Positions 48,180-61,063 of a DNA stretch of 64,000 bases are shown here, one piece after another. How positions within the stretch are numbered: position 1 is the first letter of the stretch; each line of letters starts with the position of its first letter. Origin of the DNA: Cymbidium sinense. Taxonomy: Eukaryota; Streptophyta; Magnoliopsida; Asparagales; Orchidaceae. The notes under the pieces are model-generated. The model searched no databases and had not been told where the DNA came from. It saw nothing but the letters and a program-made list of their open reading frames with translations. A program made the translations under genes and the position numbers. The stretch is from contig CM038228.1 of NCBI GenBank assembly GCA_021442155.1, positions 14,611,179 through 14,675,178 of the forward strand. The letters are read 5' to 3'.

Positions 48180-50400
48180 AAAGGACCCCCAATAAGTGGG
48201 GCGTAACTGATAGGACACACAACACATATTGGCATTGATCGAGATGATCAATAGTATCCAAGAAGGTCATGAATATCAAGGGAAACCAGAATGGAGGGGT
48301 ACCAGGATTTCAGATCTTAGTTAAGTTTGATTTATTTTATTTCATGCTAGAGGAATGGAATGTGAGTTACTTGAATTTGATTTAATTTGTTTCAAAGTTT
48401 ATATCTTAGTAGAGGTAATCCTCTTAAAAACTATTAATTAAAGTAGTTGATCTTTATTTAGGAATGAATCATGCCAAAGACATGAATGAGAATTTGTTAG
48501 GAATGGATGAGATTTGCATTAGGATTAGTTTGATTTGATTAGTTTGATTTCATTGTTTAATTGATTTTATTTGGCTTCGTTGGTTTGATTGGTTATGTTG
48601 AAAGATTTTATTTGATTTTGGTGACTCACATTTATTTTGATTTTATATTTAATTATTGAATAGATGTGGACTCTATCGGTTTGCAATGGGCCATACTAAG
48701 GAGGGGCTTCAAGAGCCTAAATCTACCTTAGATTTACCAGCTCAAAGGAGTAGCACACTTATCCGTAGAATGATGCTACCCAACCTAAAGGGGCAACTAC
48801 TAGGAGACGGACCCTTATAGCTTAATCAAAACCTAAGATGGTCACTCGGGAAAGGAGCCTTGAAGGCATGATCCTAACCCTAAACATACGAGAGTGGACC
48901 CAATCAATGTGTGAAGAATCACACAAAGGAAGGGTGACAAAAGCCTGGACTTACCTTAAACTTACTGACTCAAAGGAACAGTCTACTTGCTGTAGAGTAG
49001 AGACTATCAATCCTATTAGTTTCCCATCAGTTTGCAATGGTTGAATTAGGAAGAAAGTTTGGGGACTCATATCTTCCAAAGCAGAATCAACTATTGGGGT
49101 GACTTGCTGATCATGCAGCAAGTCGAACCGAACCTAGGGTGACTATTAAGTGAGAGTCTCTAGGGGTCTTACCTTAGCTTAAATAGTCAAGGTGTTTCTT
49201 ATAAGGAGTTTTACTGACACTGCTTAAAAAGATAGGATGCTTACTTGGGAGAAGGTGCCGCTGGGTGCCACTGGGGGTCTTACCCTAGTCCACAAGAGAT
49301 TTTAGTTAGTTAGTTTATTTAATATGAAGTATGTTGGTTTGCGGTGGGCCACACTAAGAAGGAGTAATGAGGGATTTAACCTATATCACATTTACTGGCC
49401 CAAGGGATAGTCTACGCATCCATAGAATGATGTTATCCAACCAAAGGGGTAGCTACTAGGAAAGGGGAATTGTCCAATCCGGTAGTAACCTGGGTCATGT
49501 CTAGATGGTGGCATGAACACATAATCTAAATAAAGGAAGGTGCTTCTGGGGGTCTTATCCTAATCTCTAAAATATATAAAGTCTATAGGTATACAATTTT
49601 CAACTCAGGGAGAAAGCACAGAGACTCATATCTACCTGAGTTATGTTATCCACCAAGTGGGTTACCAACAAGGCGAACACCAGCCAACCTAAGGTGCTCA
49701 TCATTTTGTGATGATCAATCTAGGAAGAAAGCATAGAGGACTCACATCATCCTAAGAAAAATTGATCATCAAATAGTCTGTCATCGACTAGACAGCTACT
49801 ATCCGACCTAGGGTGACTACCAAGTGGGGAGTTAGAAAAGAGGACTGAACTCTAGCTTGAAGTAGTTAAGAAGAAGATGAGACACTAGGGGTCTTACCCT
49901 AATCCTCAAATATATATTTGTACTAAGTTAGTGCATGATGGCTAGATCAAGAAAGAAGCTTGGGGACTTACATCTTCTTAAGTAAAGCTAACCATTGGGG
50001 TAGCTTGCTTGTCATGCAATAAGATGTACCAAACTAACAATGTGCTTATTGATTTATAGTGGTCAAGATATGAAGAAAGCATGGGGACTCACATCCTCTT
50101 AAACAAAATTGACCATTGGAAGACTCACTCATCAAATAATGAATTGAACCCAACCTAGAACAGCTACTAAGTGAGAACCATTTATCTCAACTTAAAATAG
50201 CCCAAAGCAACTAGATTTGTGTTTGTGTGCAATCTTGTGTTTGTGCAGTGTTTATCAGAATAAGATGCCACTCAGGTTCTCTTATACCTAGCATAAACAC
50301 ATTGGGAATTTGTTAATTGAAGACATTCAAATTCGGAGAACAATTTGATTGAATGAAATTCTCATTGATAGGGAGATTATTTGAAACATTGTTTATGCAT
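48180..50400 (-). repeat. Gypsy-2 3' untranslated region with long repeats
   Basis: Homologous to the repeat-rich 3' region of Gypsy-1. Units recur near 48670 and 49330 (GGTTTGC..TGGGCCA.ACTAAG, ATTTAC..GCCCAAGGG-like words) and AAGAAAGC..GGGACTCA.ATCTTC recurs near 49050, 49730, 49955 and 50075. No coding frame supported. Confidence 0.65.
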
Positions 50401-50419
50401 AATATGTCTTTTGATAAAG

Positions 50420-51873
50420 TCCGTTGATTGAAAGCATCAGGCGTTCGCCTTTATGGTTGATTAGTTGGTAGGAGCCACTTGGTAAGCCTTTTCTATGGCC
50501 AAAGGATTCCTAGGTAGGTTCAAACTTACCTCCCATCTTACAACGGACTATAATTGGTCTCCTTAGAATTAAAATGAGTTCTCCAACTCGAAAAGCTCTA
50601 GGGTGGACCAACTTGTTATGAGCTTGAACTATTCTGACATTATATAGCTCAAGGTTCAGCATGTCGGCAAGTGTCTCTCCTCTAGACCTTCAAGTTCTTC
50701 CAACAGAAGCTTAGCATTTTGCTCGGCTATAATTTTACCACCCTTAGCTATCCTTAATGATGGGAGTTGGACCTCTAAGGGGAGAGTGGCTTCAAACCCA
50801 TACACAAAAGAGAATGTGGTGGATTTTGTTAGAGTTTTATGGGTGATACATTATGCCCACAGAGCTTCAACTAACTGGTCATGCCACTTTTGCTTGTTAC
50901 CGTCAAGTGTCATCTTAAGTATTTGAATGAGAGTTTTGTTGAAAGCTTTTGCTAAACTATTTTCTCGTAGATAGTGGATGGTAAAATACCTCCAATCTAT
51001 ATTGTGCCTTCGGGCGAAGTTGTTGATCTTTGTGCTTTTGAAGGCAGTACAATTATCAGATATGATTCGGTGGGGGTATTTCAAATCTATACACAATATG
51101 ATTCCTGAAAATTGAAGCACACGCTGAGTTTTGACTTCCGTGAGGGGAATCACCTCTGCCTACTTGGAGAAATAATCTATAGCCGCTAAGATAAAATAGT
51201 GACCCTTGGATGATAGAGGATCAATTAGACCCACAATGTTAGTACCCCAACACTGGAATGGCCATGATGCTATTGTCGGGTGTAAAATGTTGGGTTGTTG
51301 GTGCTGAATTACTCCATGCACTTGACATTGGTGGCAATGCTTGGCTATGTCCGTGCAGTCTATGATCATTATCGGCCAGTAGTACCCAAGCCTCTTAATC
51401 TTGGCCTTCATCTTAGGACCAGACTGGTGATCTCCATATAATCCTGAATGTACCTCAGTCATAATCTTACGAGTTTCATGTTTGCCTAAACAACATAACC
51501 ACATATGATCGAAGGATAGTCGATATAAGATATCATCAATGAGAGCATAGGAGGGTGCTCTAAGCTTAACTTGGTGGGCTTGAGATTTATTTTGATATAG
51601 TTTTCCTTTGTTTAGGTAATCAATTAAGTGTTTCCTCCAATCTAGCTCTTCATCCTTTTCTTCAATGACAACCTCCCCTTTAAGAGTGTATTTGTTGATA
51701 AGTTCAACATCAATAAGAGGTATGATATGTCTATTATGAACCTCTATTAATATGAACTCATCTTCCGGATATGTCAACTCTTTGGCGAGCTTGCCTAAGG
51801 CATCCGCTATGACATTTTCTCCTTGAGTGATCATATAGATTGTGACCTCTAGGATCCTGGCTAATAACTCCAA
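50420..51873 (-). pseudogene. Gypsy-2 integrase (nearly continuous, catalytically altered)
   Basis: A 237-codon frame (51160-51873) starts in the RNase H tail (ENVIADALGKLA), then has the HHCC zinc finger (His142, His149, Cys180, Cys183) and WPFQCWGTNIVG, where the first catalytic Asp is Asn (51238-51240). It ends at a TAG (51160-51162) in DYFSK*AE, where Trp is usual (TGG to TAG). The same frame continues to 50851 with the second Asp in IISDNCTAF and YLRENSLAKAFNKT, where the third catalytic Glu is Lys (50947-50949). The C-terminal part extends degenerately to about 50420. One stop and two catalytic substitutions make it inactive. Confidence 0.93.
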
Positions 51874-52217
51874 GGTGTACTTATGGTAGTGATGGAGTTA
51901 GGCTTTAGAACCTTGTACAACCCAGCAATTTTGTTTACCACTAATTGTGAATCACCAAATATACTGATGCTTTTGATGCCTAAGGAGATGGCTAACTCTA
52001 GAACAATGATTAGAGCCTCATATTCAACTTCATTATTGGTGCATGGTTCAAACATATGATATGAGAATCTCATCATATCATGGTCTATTATTAAGAGGAC
52101 TATCTCTACCCTTACCTTGTCTAGAAGAGTAGATTGTGGTTCTTCTCCTCTTTGAGAGGAAGTCACACCATCAAGGTACATCTCCCAATGATGAGTGTTC
52201 ACATCCCTTAGATTCAT
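51861..52217 (-). pseudogene. Gypsy-2 archaeal-type RNase H
   Basis: A 118-codon frame with HHWEMYLDGVTS (catalytic Asp16), NNEVEYEALI and FGDSQLVVNKIAGLYK, the acidic positions of the additional RNase H typical of Tat-branch elements. It overlaps the start of the integrase frame by a few bases in a different frame, so the polyprotein was shifted here. The middle (residues about 20-45) is less conserved. Confidence 0.88.
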
Positions 52218-52439
52218 GATCTATTCATCAAGAAGATCATCATTGAGGGGGGAATCTTTAGGGAGAGGATCTACCACCAAGAAGTTTGCAAGTGCTTACC
52301 CTTTCACTGTGCAGAGGGGTACGAATGTGATGTCAAATTATGACAAAATTATGGGCCATCGTGTCAACTATCTGGATAGCGTCGATCGTGTCATGAGATA
52401 TTGCAGTGGATTAACTATAGAAATTAAGTTTACTTTGTG

Positions 52440-52830
52440 AGAAAGCATATAATATCATAACTTTTGAGCTGCGAAGTTCAAAGGTAGGTAATTCTTCCAA
52501 ATGGGTGGATAGTTCACCTCAGTAGGTATCAAATAACGACTGAGATAGTAGAGCACATTCTATTTCCCCTCATCATTGGCTTGGACCCACAAAGAACCAA
52601 GGGTGGCATTCAATGCAATAATGTAGAGTATGAGGGGTTTGCCTGGGATAAGGGCCGCCAAGACTGGCGACGTCATAAGTATTACTTGATATTTCAAACA
52701 CATGTTAGCATTTGTCATCCCACTTGAATTTGGCATCTTTCTTGACTGGTGCTGAAAATGGTTGACATATGCCTGATAAGTTGGATATAAAGTGCCTTAG
52801 ATATGCCAACCTCCTTTGGAATGTCCGAAT
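52440..52830 (-). pseudogene. Gypsy-2 first RNase H domain (broken)
   Basis: A minus-strand block with YQVILMTSPVLAALIPGKPL (about 52625-52690) matches the start of the Gypsy RNase H after RT. Later parts are scrambled by stops. Confidence 0.7.
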
Positions 52831-53363
52831 TGGGTTAGCCTTTTAAAAGGTGGCATTTCCAATAGTGTTTTAATCTTCTCTAGGTCGATCTCAATTATGC
52901 ATTGTCGAACAACAAACCCTAGAACTTCCTTGAAGTTACTCCAAATGTGCACTTCAGAGGGTTCATTTTAAAGTTATATTGTATTAACCGCTCAAAAACT
53001 ACTCTCAAGTCAAAGAGATGGTCTTTTTTTTTTTTTACTTTTGACAACAAGATCATCGATGTAGTACTCAACTTGGTGGTGAATGAGTTCATCAAAGATT
53101 CGAGTCATGTCCCATTGACATGTGGCACCAACATTTTTGAGGCTGAAATGCATGACCTTATAATAGTATATTCTAATCGATGTTTTGAAGGTAGTGTTCT
53201 TTTCATATTCATTTTCCATGTTGATTTAGCTATATCCACATGAACCATCCATGAAAGAGAAGATCACATGATATGAGGCAATGCTAACCACCAATTCTAG
53301 TATTTGTAGTAGAAATTTGTCTTTTGGATATGCCTTGTTTAGATCCCTAAAATTGACGCATAT
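52831..53363 (-). pseudogene. Gypsy-2 reverse transcriptase, cut by Gypsy-3
   Basis: CVNFRDLNKAYPK at 53322-53360, FSFMDG near 53245, then a 69-codon frame (53010-53219) with YYYKVMHFSLKNVGATCQ and the catalytic YIDD at 53052-53063 followed by LVVKSKKK. The N-terminal part of RT and everything upstream lie beyond the Gypsy-3 insertion, whose LTR begins three bases past the TGC codon of CVNFRD. Confidence 0.92.
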
Positions 53364-53639
53364 TATTGACCTCACTTTGGGAGTGAAAATTAGTCTTTCT
53401 CATCTTAGACTTAAAAAACCTTCTTGACATTTGGATTTTCTTAGTACTAAGATACTTCTAGTGATTAAGGGAATACTAAACCTAAACTTAGAGACCTAGA
53501 GAACATAACCCTATGTCAAAAGTTTACCTTAAGGACAAATAGGTTCTACATATCCTATGGCCTAAACGAACTCATGCATATCCACTCATCCAAGCATAAA
53601 CTCATGAAAATGAAACACAATCGACCTCAAACCTATTAA

Positions 53640-54560
53640 ATTATTCTTAATTGAATTTGGTTTTTCAATCCAAACTCCAAGCCAAATTAACTTGGACCTT
53701 AACCAAGTTAGCACATTTGACCTAAAGAGTTCAAATGAGCCAAAACCTAATTGATCTCAAATAAATTATGATCAAAGCCACCAAGTAATTCTAAATCCAC
53801 CATTGAACCCCTCTCAACACTTAAATGACACCAACTCAACCCTATGAGACCTAAATGAGCAATTTCATTCAAACTCCAATCCAACCTAAATTGTATTAAA
53901 TCAACTCATCAAATTTTTTCCATGTGATTGTTGATTATCTTTGATTACCCAATTGCAATCAATTGGGTCAAGTCAAGCTAATATGGCCAACTCAACCCAA
54001 GTTGACCCAATTGACCTAAATGGACAAATTGGACCAAATATCATTTCAATCCATAATGATTGCAACTAATATTTCTAATCAGTCATAAATTGATTATTGA
54101 ACACCCTATAATCATCAATTGAAGCCAATTTGACTAAGCCAACCCAATTGACCTACTTAGCCCAAATTAATTTAAAAGGTCCAATTGAACTAAATCATTC
54201 CCTAACCCAAATCAATTCAAACCAACACCTACAATCATTCTCAAATGATCAATTGAACATAAACCTAACCCATGCCCAAGCTTATTTGGCCAATTTGGTC
54301 AAATTGGTCAACATAACTCATTTAATCCAAATTAAATCAAACCAATTGCACCAATGCATTCCAAATGACCAATTAAACTCACCCAAATCATTAGTTTGAC
54401 CTAATTTGGTCAAATTGATCAACTTAACCCAATTGAATCCAGTTAACCCATATGGGTCAAATTGAGTCAAACCCAACCAAACTTGGCATGACTCGACCCA
54501 ACTGAACCTAACATATAGTGAACCCACTTTGAGTCAAGCCCATTGAACCAAGCTCTCCAA
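53640..54560. promoter_or_regulatory. W-box-rich segment of the Gypsy-3 LTR
   Basis: Frequent TTGACC, TTGACT and GGTCAA words (for example AGTTGACCCAATTGACCTAA near 54000), at the same LTR position as in Gypsy-1 and Gypsy-2 and upstream of the candidate TATA boxes. Confidence 0.45.
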
Positions 54561-54867
54561 ATGGGACAAAATATTAAATTATATGGGTTCTCCAGCTCCC
54601 CAACCCATGATAGCCAACTTTGGCTCTTCTTGGATAACAGGACCATTAATCTAAAGTTGTTGGGTTCAGCCTTTGGCAATGAGAGTGTGAGTTCACCCAT
54701 GGAAACCCACTGGTCCACCTAAGAAAGGTTGTACACCCCATGCTAGACCACTACACTCCTTCAACCTCTCCCCCTCAGCCACCTCAACAGTCCCCTACCC
54801 CCTTCCACCACCTACCTCGGCCAGATGGTTGCCAAAAGTTAGACCAATCTCAACCCTTGGTTCAGTT

Positions 54868-54891
54868 GGGGAGGAGAGTATACTCCTCCCC
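54868..54891. promoter_or_regulatory. Near-palindrome with TATA core in the Gypsy-3 LTR
   Basis: GGGGAGGAG arm, AGTATACT centre, CCTCCCC arm. Counterpart of 46297-46320 and 40744-40762. Confidence 0.45.
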
Positions 54892-56071
54892 ATGGATTCA
54901 AACTCAATGACACCTTTCACAGAGCATTCCACATAATCCCATACCCTTTCTAGAGCACCTCGTATGCTCCACTACTAGCGAGACTAGCCCCCGATTGAAC
55001 CTGAGAGCTTCGTTCATCCAAGCTTCCAAAGTCTCCACCAAACCCAAATTAACTCTTCCCACACCTTCACCTCACTCCAACGAACCAAAATGAATGGTTT
55101 TTCGAGTGATTTGAGCACCGAAAGACATCCCTAGACAAACTCTTGTGAGCTTTGCAGTGGCATTTGGTCCATAGAATAATCGGCAGGGAGGCAGCTCGTG
55201 ATCTTCTCAATAGGGCTTTATCACTTCAAGAAGAAGCCACCTCTATTGACGAACCACCGATCTATAGCTCCGGTGAGGTAAAAATCTAGGAACTATAGTT
55301 TCCCCCCTAGGTGTTGGTCTTTTTTTGAAGTGAACTATGATTTCATACAATTTCCACCTTAGGATCCCCTTAGATTTCTTCCTTAATCATTTTGGAGTTG
55401 ATTTCACCATCGAACGAGCTCCGATAAGCTCGATTGAGTGGCAGAAGGTGGACAGTGTCCATCTTCTGGTGCTTGTGGGATGATGAATCATTGGTCTTCC
55501 GTTCTTCATGATTAGCACAGAAGGCTATGATTAATCGCGCTAAAAATCTTGATTTAATCTCTTTGAAATCACAAGAATAATCTCAACAATCTGATCTCTG
55601 ATCGAACGGTCGGGATGAAATCGCATCCGCTGCCACTGACTCAGCTACCCCGTCGAACGGTTTAAATAACCAATACCATGCTGCCACTTGGAAAGGTCTA
55701 TCGCGTTAGCGTCTGCATGTCGTCGATGGTTTAAAGGATAATTATGCTTTAAAAATTTAATTAAATGGCCAGAACTTCAAAAAATCTTAGCTAATTATAA
55801 AAAAGTCCAAAAATGTAATTAATCCCATTTTGGAAAGGTTAGATAGAGGAGAATTTAAGAAAAATAAAATCTCTAATTTATGTCCAATGAACAATGCTTA
55901 ATTAAGATTTGAAGATTAGGCTAATTACTTTGATTAAGGCTTAATTACTTGGCAAATTAATTCCAAATTTCGTGGGATGATTCTATGGGATGTCCTTTGC
56001 CCCCCATAATTTTTCTAAAATTATTGGCCATGTAATTTAAACAATGTAAAATTTCAATCTGAATTACCCTC

Positions 56072-56075
<4 letters not shown>

Positions 56076-56157
<82 letters not shown>
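56076..56157. repeat. (TA)n microsatellite, about 82 bp
   Basis: AT dinucleotide run directly before the first copy of the 1,157-bp duplication. A shorter TATATATATAT stretch (57300-57310) precedes the second copy. Confidence 0.97.
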
Positions 56158-56162
<5 letters not shown>

Positions 56163-56203
56163 TTATTAAATGGTGAAAATTAAATAATTTATGATAATTA
56201 ATC

Positions 56204-56213
56204 ACTATAAATA
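56204..56213 (+). promoter_or_regulatory. Candidate TATA box, first copy
   Basis: CTATAAATAG inside CACTATAAATAGTG, on the sense strand of Gypsy-3. It would place a transcript start near 56240. I could not find it clearly conserved in Gypsy-1 or Gypsy-2, so the role is tentative. Confidence 0.35.
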
Positions 56214-57361
56214 GTGGGAATAATGAGGAGAAATAATTAGAGCCTTCTTCCTAATTATTTTTCTAAATGTATTTTTCTTAAGAGGGTTAATTAACACATG
56301 TAATAATTAATGCTTAATTAGGAAAATTAATGATAAGATAGAAATCAAACTAAATTAATGATTGGTTCAGATAATTCGAATATAATTCATTAGTTTCTCT
56401 TCATGTGTTTAATAACATAAAGTTATTAAGGAAATTATAGTTGACCCGTTGGTGTAAAAAATCATAAAAGTACTTAACTTAAATTCTTTCCTTCCTTAAT
56501 CTAATTAGCTTTTAAGCATGAGCCTAATTATATTAGATTTCTTTAGGCACATTGAAAATTTTAATTTCCTAAATGCATATCATTGAAGGCTCATGATTAA
56601 GTAGTTAATTAAATTAAAAAAGCTTAAGGTAGGGTACTTAAATTAATGTGCTTAATGATTTAAATCTAATCAAGTCATAAAAATCTATTTAAATGCTTCC
56701 CTTAAATATATCAAATCACCAACATGGGATGGGGTAAATATTAAGTATCATTTCTCCTCTTTAGGTCTTAATGATTCAAACACTAAAATCAAATTTCATA
56801 AGAATTTTAGTTAGTCTTAAGAAATATTTATTTGGCTTAATTGTCTTTAGGACTTAATGTAATTGAATATGTTATTGGCAATGTTTCATTACCTCTTGTC
56901 AAGCATCATAAACGTGATTGCCATTTGTGTCATATATTTATGTTTTCAAAAATAATCTAAAGAATATGGTTACATCTAAGCTGCATGTGTTGGATAAATA
57001 TTATTATATAGTGTGATTATTATCACTAATAAATCATAAATTATTTTTAATATTATTAACTAATGATATAAATTTTAAGTCAATGTTGGTTATAAATGTT
57101 CAATAAAATTTACATTAACTTATAATTTAAACATGGTAAAGGATTATTTTATTTTCATGACTCATGTGTATGTTTACATATGTTCAGAGTTAGCAAGTAT
57201 ATATTTTGGACATCCCGGAAACATGAGGCTTTAAGTAGCCCAATGAGATCTTAGATAATCTCACTTTTCTAGTTTAACAATGACACGTACTTGCGTAATT
57301 ATATATATATGTATTAAAATTATTAAATGGTGAAAATTAAATAATTTATGATAATTAATCA

Positions 57362-57371
57362 CTATAAATAG
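57362..57371 (+). promoter_or_regulatory. Candidate TATA box, second copy
   Basis: Same CTATAAATAG as at 56204, duplicated with the 1,157-bp unit. The LTR therefore has two potential core promoters. Confidence 0.35.
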
Positions 57372-58579
57372 TGGGAATAATTAAGAAAAATAATTAGGCC
57401 CTCCTTCGTAATTATTTTTCTAAATGTATTTTTCTTAGGAGGGTTAATTAACACATGTAATAATTAAAGCTTAATTAGAAAAATTTAATGATAAGATAGA
57501 AATCAAACTAAATTAATGATTGGTTGATAATTCAATATAATTCATTAGTTTCTTTCATGTTTTAATAACATAAAGTTATTAAGGAAATTATAGTTGACCC
57601 ATTGGTGTAAAAAAATCATAAAAGTACTTAACTTAAATTATTTCCTTCCTTAATCTAATTAGCTTTTAAGCATGAGCCTAATTATATTAGATTTCTTTAG
57701 GCGCATTGAAAATTTTAATTTCCTAAACGCATATCATTGAAGGCTCATGATTAAGTAGTTAATTAAATTAAAAAAGCTTAAGGGAGGGTACTTAATTAAT
57801 GTGCTTAATGATTTAAATCTAATCAAGTCATAAAAATCTATTTAAATGCTTCCCTTAAATATATCAAATCACCAACATGGGATGGGGTAAATATTAAGTA
57901 TCATTTCTCCTCTTTAGGTCTTAATGATTCAAACACTAAAATCAAATTTCATAAGTATTTTGGTTAGCCTTAAGAAATATTTATTTGGCTTAATTGTCCT
58001 TAGGACTTAATGTAATTGAATATGTTATGTGACAATGTTTAATTACCTCTTTTCAAGCATCATAAACGTGCCTGCCATTTATGTCATATATTTATGCTTT
58101 CAAAAATAATCAAAAGAATATGGTTACATCTAAGTTGCATGTGTTGGATAAATATTATTATATAGTGTGATTATTACCACTAATAAATCCTAAATTATTT
58201 TTAAAATTATTAACTAATGATATAAATTTTAAGTTAATATTGGTTATAAATGTTCAATAAAATTTACATTTACTTATAATTTAAACACGGTAAAGGATTG
58301 TTTTATTTTCATGATTCATGTGTATGTTTACATATGTTTGGAGTTAGCAAGTATATATTATGGACCTCCCGGGAACATGAGGCTTTAAGTAGCCCCAATG
58401 AAGTCTTAGATAATCTCACTTTCCTGGTTTAACAATGACACGTACTTGCTTAATTTTATTCATGTGTATGCATGTGCTAAAATTTAGGATAAAACTTTAA
58501 TTTAAATGAATAAATGATATGCTATTAAATAATTTTTGCATGATTTTCATTCTCATGCTCATTTATATATTTACATATA

Positions 58580-58690
58580 TTTAACTTAACAAGTATATAG
58601 TCTGGACATCCCAAAAATATGAGGCTTAAGTAGCCCCAAGGAGGTCTTAGATAATCTCACTTTCCTGGTTTAACAATTGCACGTACTTGC
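58580..58690. repeat. Third, older copy of the conserved LTR block in Gypsy-3
   Basis: AACAAGTATATAGTCTGGACATCCC, ATGAGGCTTAAGTAGCCC, TCTTAGATAATCTCACTTTC and TTTAACAATTGCACGTACTTGC-type words match the blocks at 57186-57295 and 58341-58450 with more differences. It thus predates the 1,157-bp duplication. Confidence 0.8.
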
Positions 58691-58790
58691 ATAAATTTCT
58701 AATACATGTGTATATATGTTTAACTAAGGGATGAAATCTTTCTTTTCTACCAAAATACATGCATTAACAATCATTCAAGTGTGCCAAAAA

Positions 58791-58950
<160 letters not shown>

Positions 58951-61063
58951 CATGTATAAATATGTATTAAATCAAATACCATGAATAATAAAAATGAAGA
59001 AGTGTGTATGCTATTGATGATGAAGAGGAGTGGTGGAATATCATCCATGTGATAGTGATTCAATTTTATTAATCCTAAGATACCTTTCATGTTGAGATAA
59101 GATTCTTTAAGACTAACCCAAATTTAGGTTTAATGAAATATTTAATAAATGATTCACTAAAGAAAACTAAAGTCATAATAACATACCTTTAGAAAATAAC
59201 TTAGAATAAGGATGAAGGAGGGTCAAACCTCTTTCCACTCTTTATAATAACTAAATGTTAAGTAGGCATTAAATGTAACAAAAGAAATTAAAATTAAAAT
59301 TAACTAATCCGTTCAATGATTTGAAGTGAAACCTCCTTTAATGTTTAACTTAAACATCCTACACCTTAGATAATTATACTTCTAAATCTTAGCTAAGACA
59401 TACCACACTAAACCTTAGCACACATATTAGAATACTAAGTCACCAATTCTAGCCTTTAAGTTAGGTCGGTGTATGTTATGATGTTATTTTTTATTTTATG
59501 ATATAATATTTTAGACTGGATATTAGGTCTTTAGTAGCCTATTGATGTTTTCTTGAGGGTATTATGCTAAAAGAGCCTCTTAATAATAATTAAATATAAA
59601 TGTTCTTGCTTGCAAGTTGCTTATGCCACCTAAGAGTAATCTAATTAGGACAGGTGGGCATGGTTACTAGTGTGCAGGGTGCTAAGTTCAAATATATAAA
59701 ATATAATTACTTGGCATATATGTTTGTTAAGCTAACATCTATTTTGTAGGTGTAATTAGATTTTATTTTTCATAAACATGTAATTTTACAATGGGAATTA
59801 GGATTGGTGCAATGGGGTTTAGGATGAGTAGTGGCTAGAAGGAAAACTATAAGAGGCCCTGTGAAGCCTTAAGCAAACCAACCCAAAAGAATGAAAGAAA
59901 GACAAGAGGTTAAAGGTCCCCATAGCATTCATTATAATTGCAAAAATTCAATTGTAATCTGGGTTGAATAAGGGTAGAGCTCAGCTACACAATTTCATTC
60001 CTTTTTCGAGGTGTATGATAGTACCTAGCAGCATCAACCTCTTATTCTTTTAGTAAATTCATATATTTGATTATTATGTTTAAATTATGCAATAGAAATG
60101 ACATTAAGCTCTTTAAGATAAAATTAAATTTTTTTATCCTCATTAAATAACTCATAACTAAATTTTAATACAACTCACAATCTCACCTTAAAGCCTAAGT
60201 TCCTAATAAAGATAAATAAAAGATTTAGCAACCCTTAGCTTGATGTTGTATGATATCACACCATGCATATCATCTTGTGTCACTCTTGAATAGGGATGGT
60301 CTCCATTATTGCACGATAAGGGATATGCTTGACCTTTAAGGGTGATCCTTTGTAGTGGAGAACACCTCCTCTCGCTGATTTAACCCACAACTTTATTTCA
60401 TCATGCATATAAGAATAATTGTCCTAAGCCTTAGTCCAAAATGAATGTGTCAAAATGGTGTAAAGTATTGTAAATTTTTGCATCTTGTTTTCATGCCAAT
60501 CATGATCTAATCTCTTAGGGAGTGAGTTTAGGATTCTAGCTTTCTTTCTAATTAAATAACCACCTAGCTATCATGGATCTACATAAGACTGACCTACATG
60601 ATTTTCAAATATAGGAGGTGTTAGCTGGCAGCCACTCTAGGCGATTGTAAGCCCATAAGAGTCAGGATGGGTTTATCCTCTCTTATCGCGATAAACTATT
60701 ATGTCCCATTTTTTTTATTAGACTTATGTCAAGCTTTTACTTTGTGTTAAAGCATCTTAGATTTATGTTATGAAACTACTTATTTTCTTCAGGCTATGAG
60801 TATAAGTCCTCACCTCTTAGGCATTTTCATAATCTTATGTTGATGGACTATAAGCTCTAGTATTCTAATAAGATTCCAACTTAAATAAAAAGTAAATTCT
60901 CTCTTTCAAATATGTAAAGCCTCACAACAGGGTAGATTGGAGCACTCACTAGGCTTTCTAGTATCATGGGTGCTCCCTACTTATTATCCTTTGGAATCTA
61001 TAAATAAGACTTCACATTTGAACTCTCCCGTTGATTTCTATAAATACCTAATCCATTGATAGT

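Larger units (their letters stand above)
3604..53363 (-). mobile_element. Gypsy-2: old Tat/Ogre-like LTR retrotransposon, truncated and interrupted
   Basis: Minus-strand Gypsy element visible in two pieces (about 3604-4767 and 43061-53363), separated by the whole of Gypsy-1. It has a 3' LTR that is truncated at its terminal side, a long 3' untranslated region (48180-50400), and pol in the order RT, RNase H, integrase when read on the minus strand. The primer site, gag, protease and 5' LTR are not in the window, because Gypsy-3 begins at 53364 within the RT. Sequence on the two sides of Gypsy-1 joins into one continuous LTR, confirmed by alignment with the uninterrupted inverted LTR of Gypsy-3 near 59460-59530. 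Coding parts carry stops and catalytic substitutions, so the copy is dead. Confidence 0.85.
56156..58456 (+). repeat. Tandem duplication of 1,157 bp within the Gypsy-3 LTR
   Basis: Copy 1 starts at 56156 and copy 2 at 57313, both with ATTAAAATTATTAAATGGTG. They match almost base for base through TTAACAATGACACGTACTTGC (ends near 57298 and 58450), with only scattered differences. It is much more similar than the LTRs are to each other, so it is a late event. Confidence 0.93.

Noticed and set aside
48838..49044. 68-codon frame in the Gypsy-2 3' region
   Set aside because: It falls in the repeat-rich untranslated region; related units in Gypsy-1 are not open.
54130..54718. Frames of 69-89 codons rich in Thr, Gln, Asn and Leu
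   Set aside because: They lie in the TTGACC-rich LTR segment and its flank; matching positions in the other LTRs are not open.
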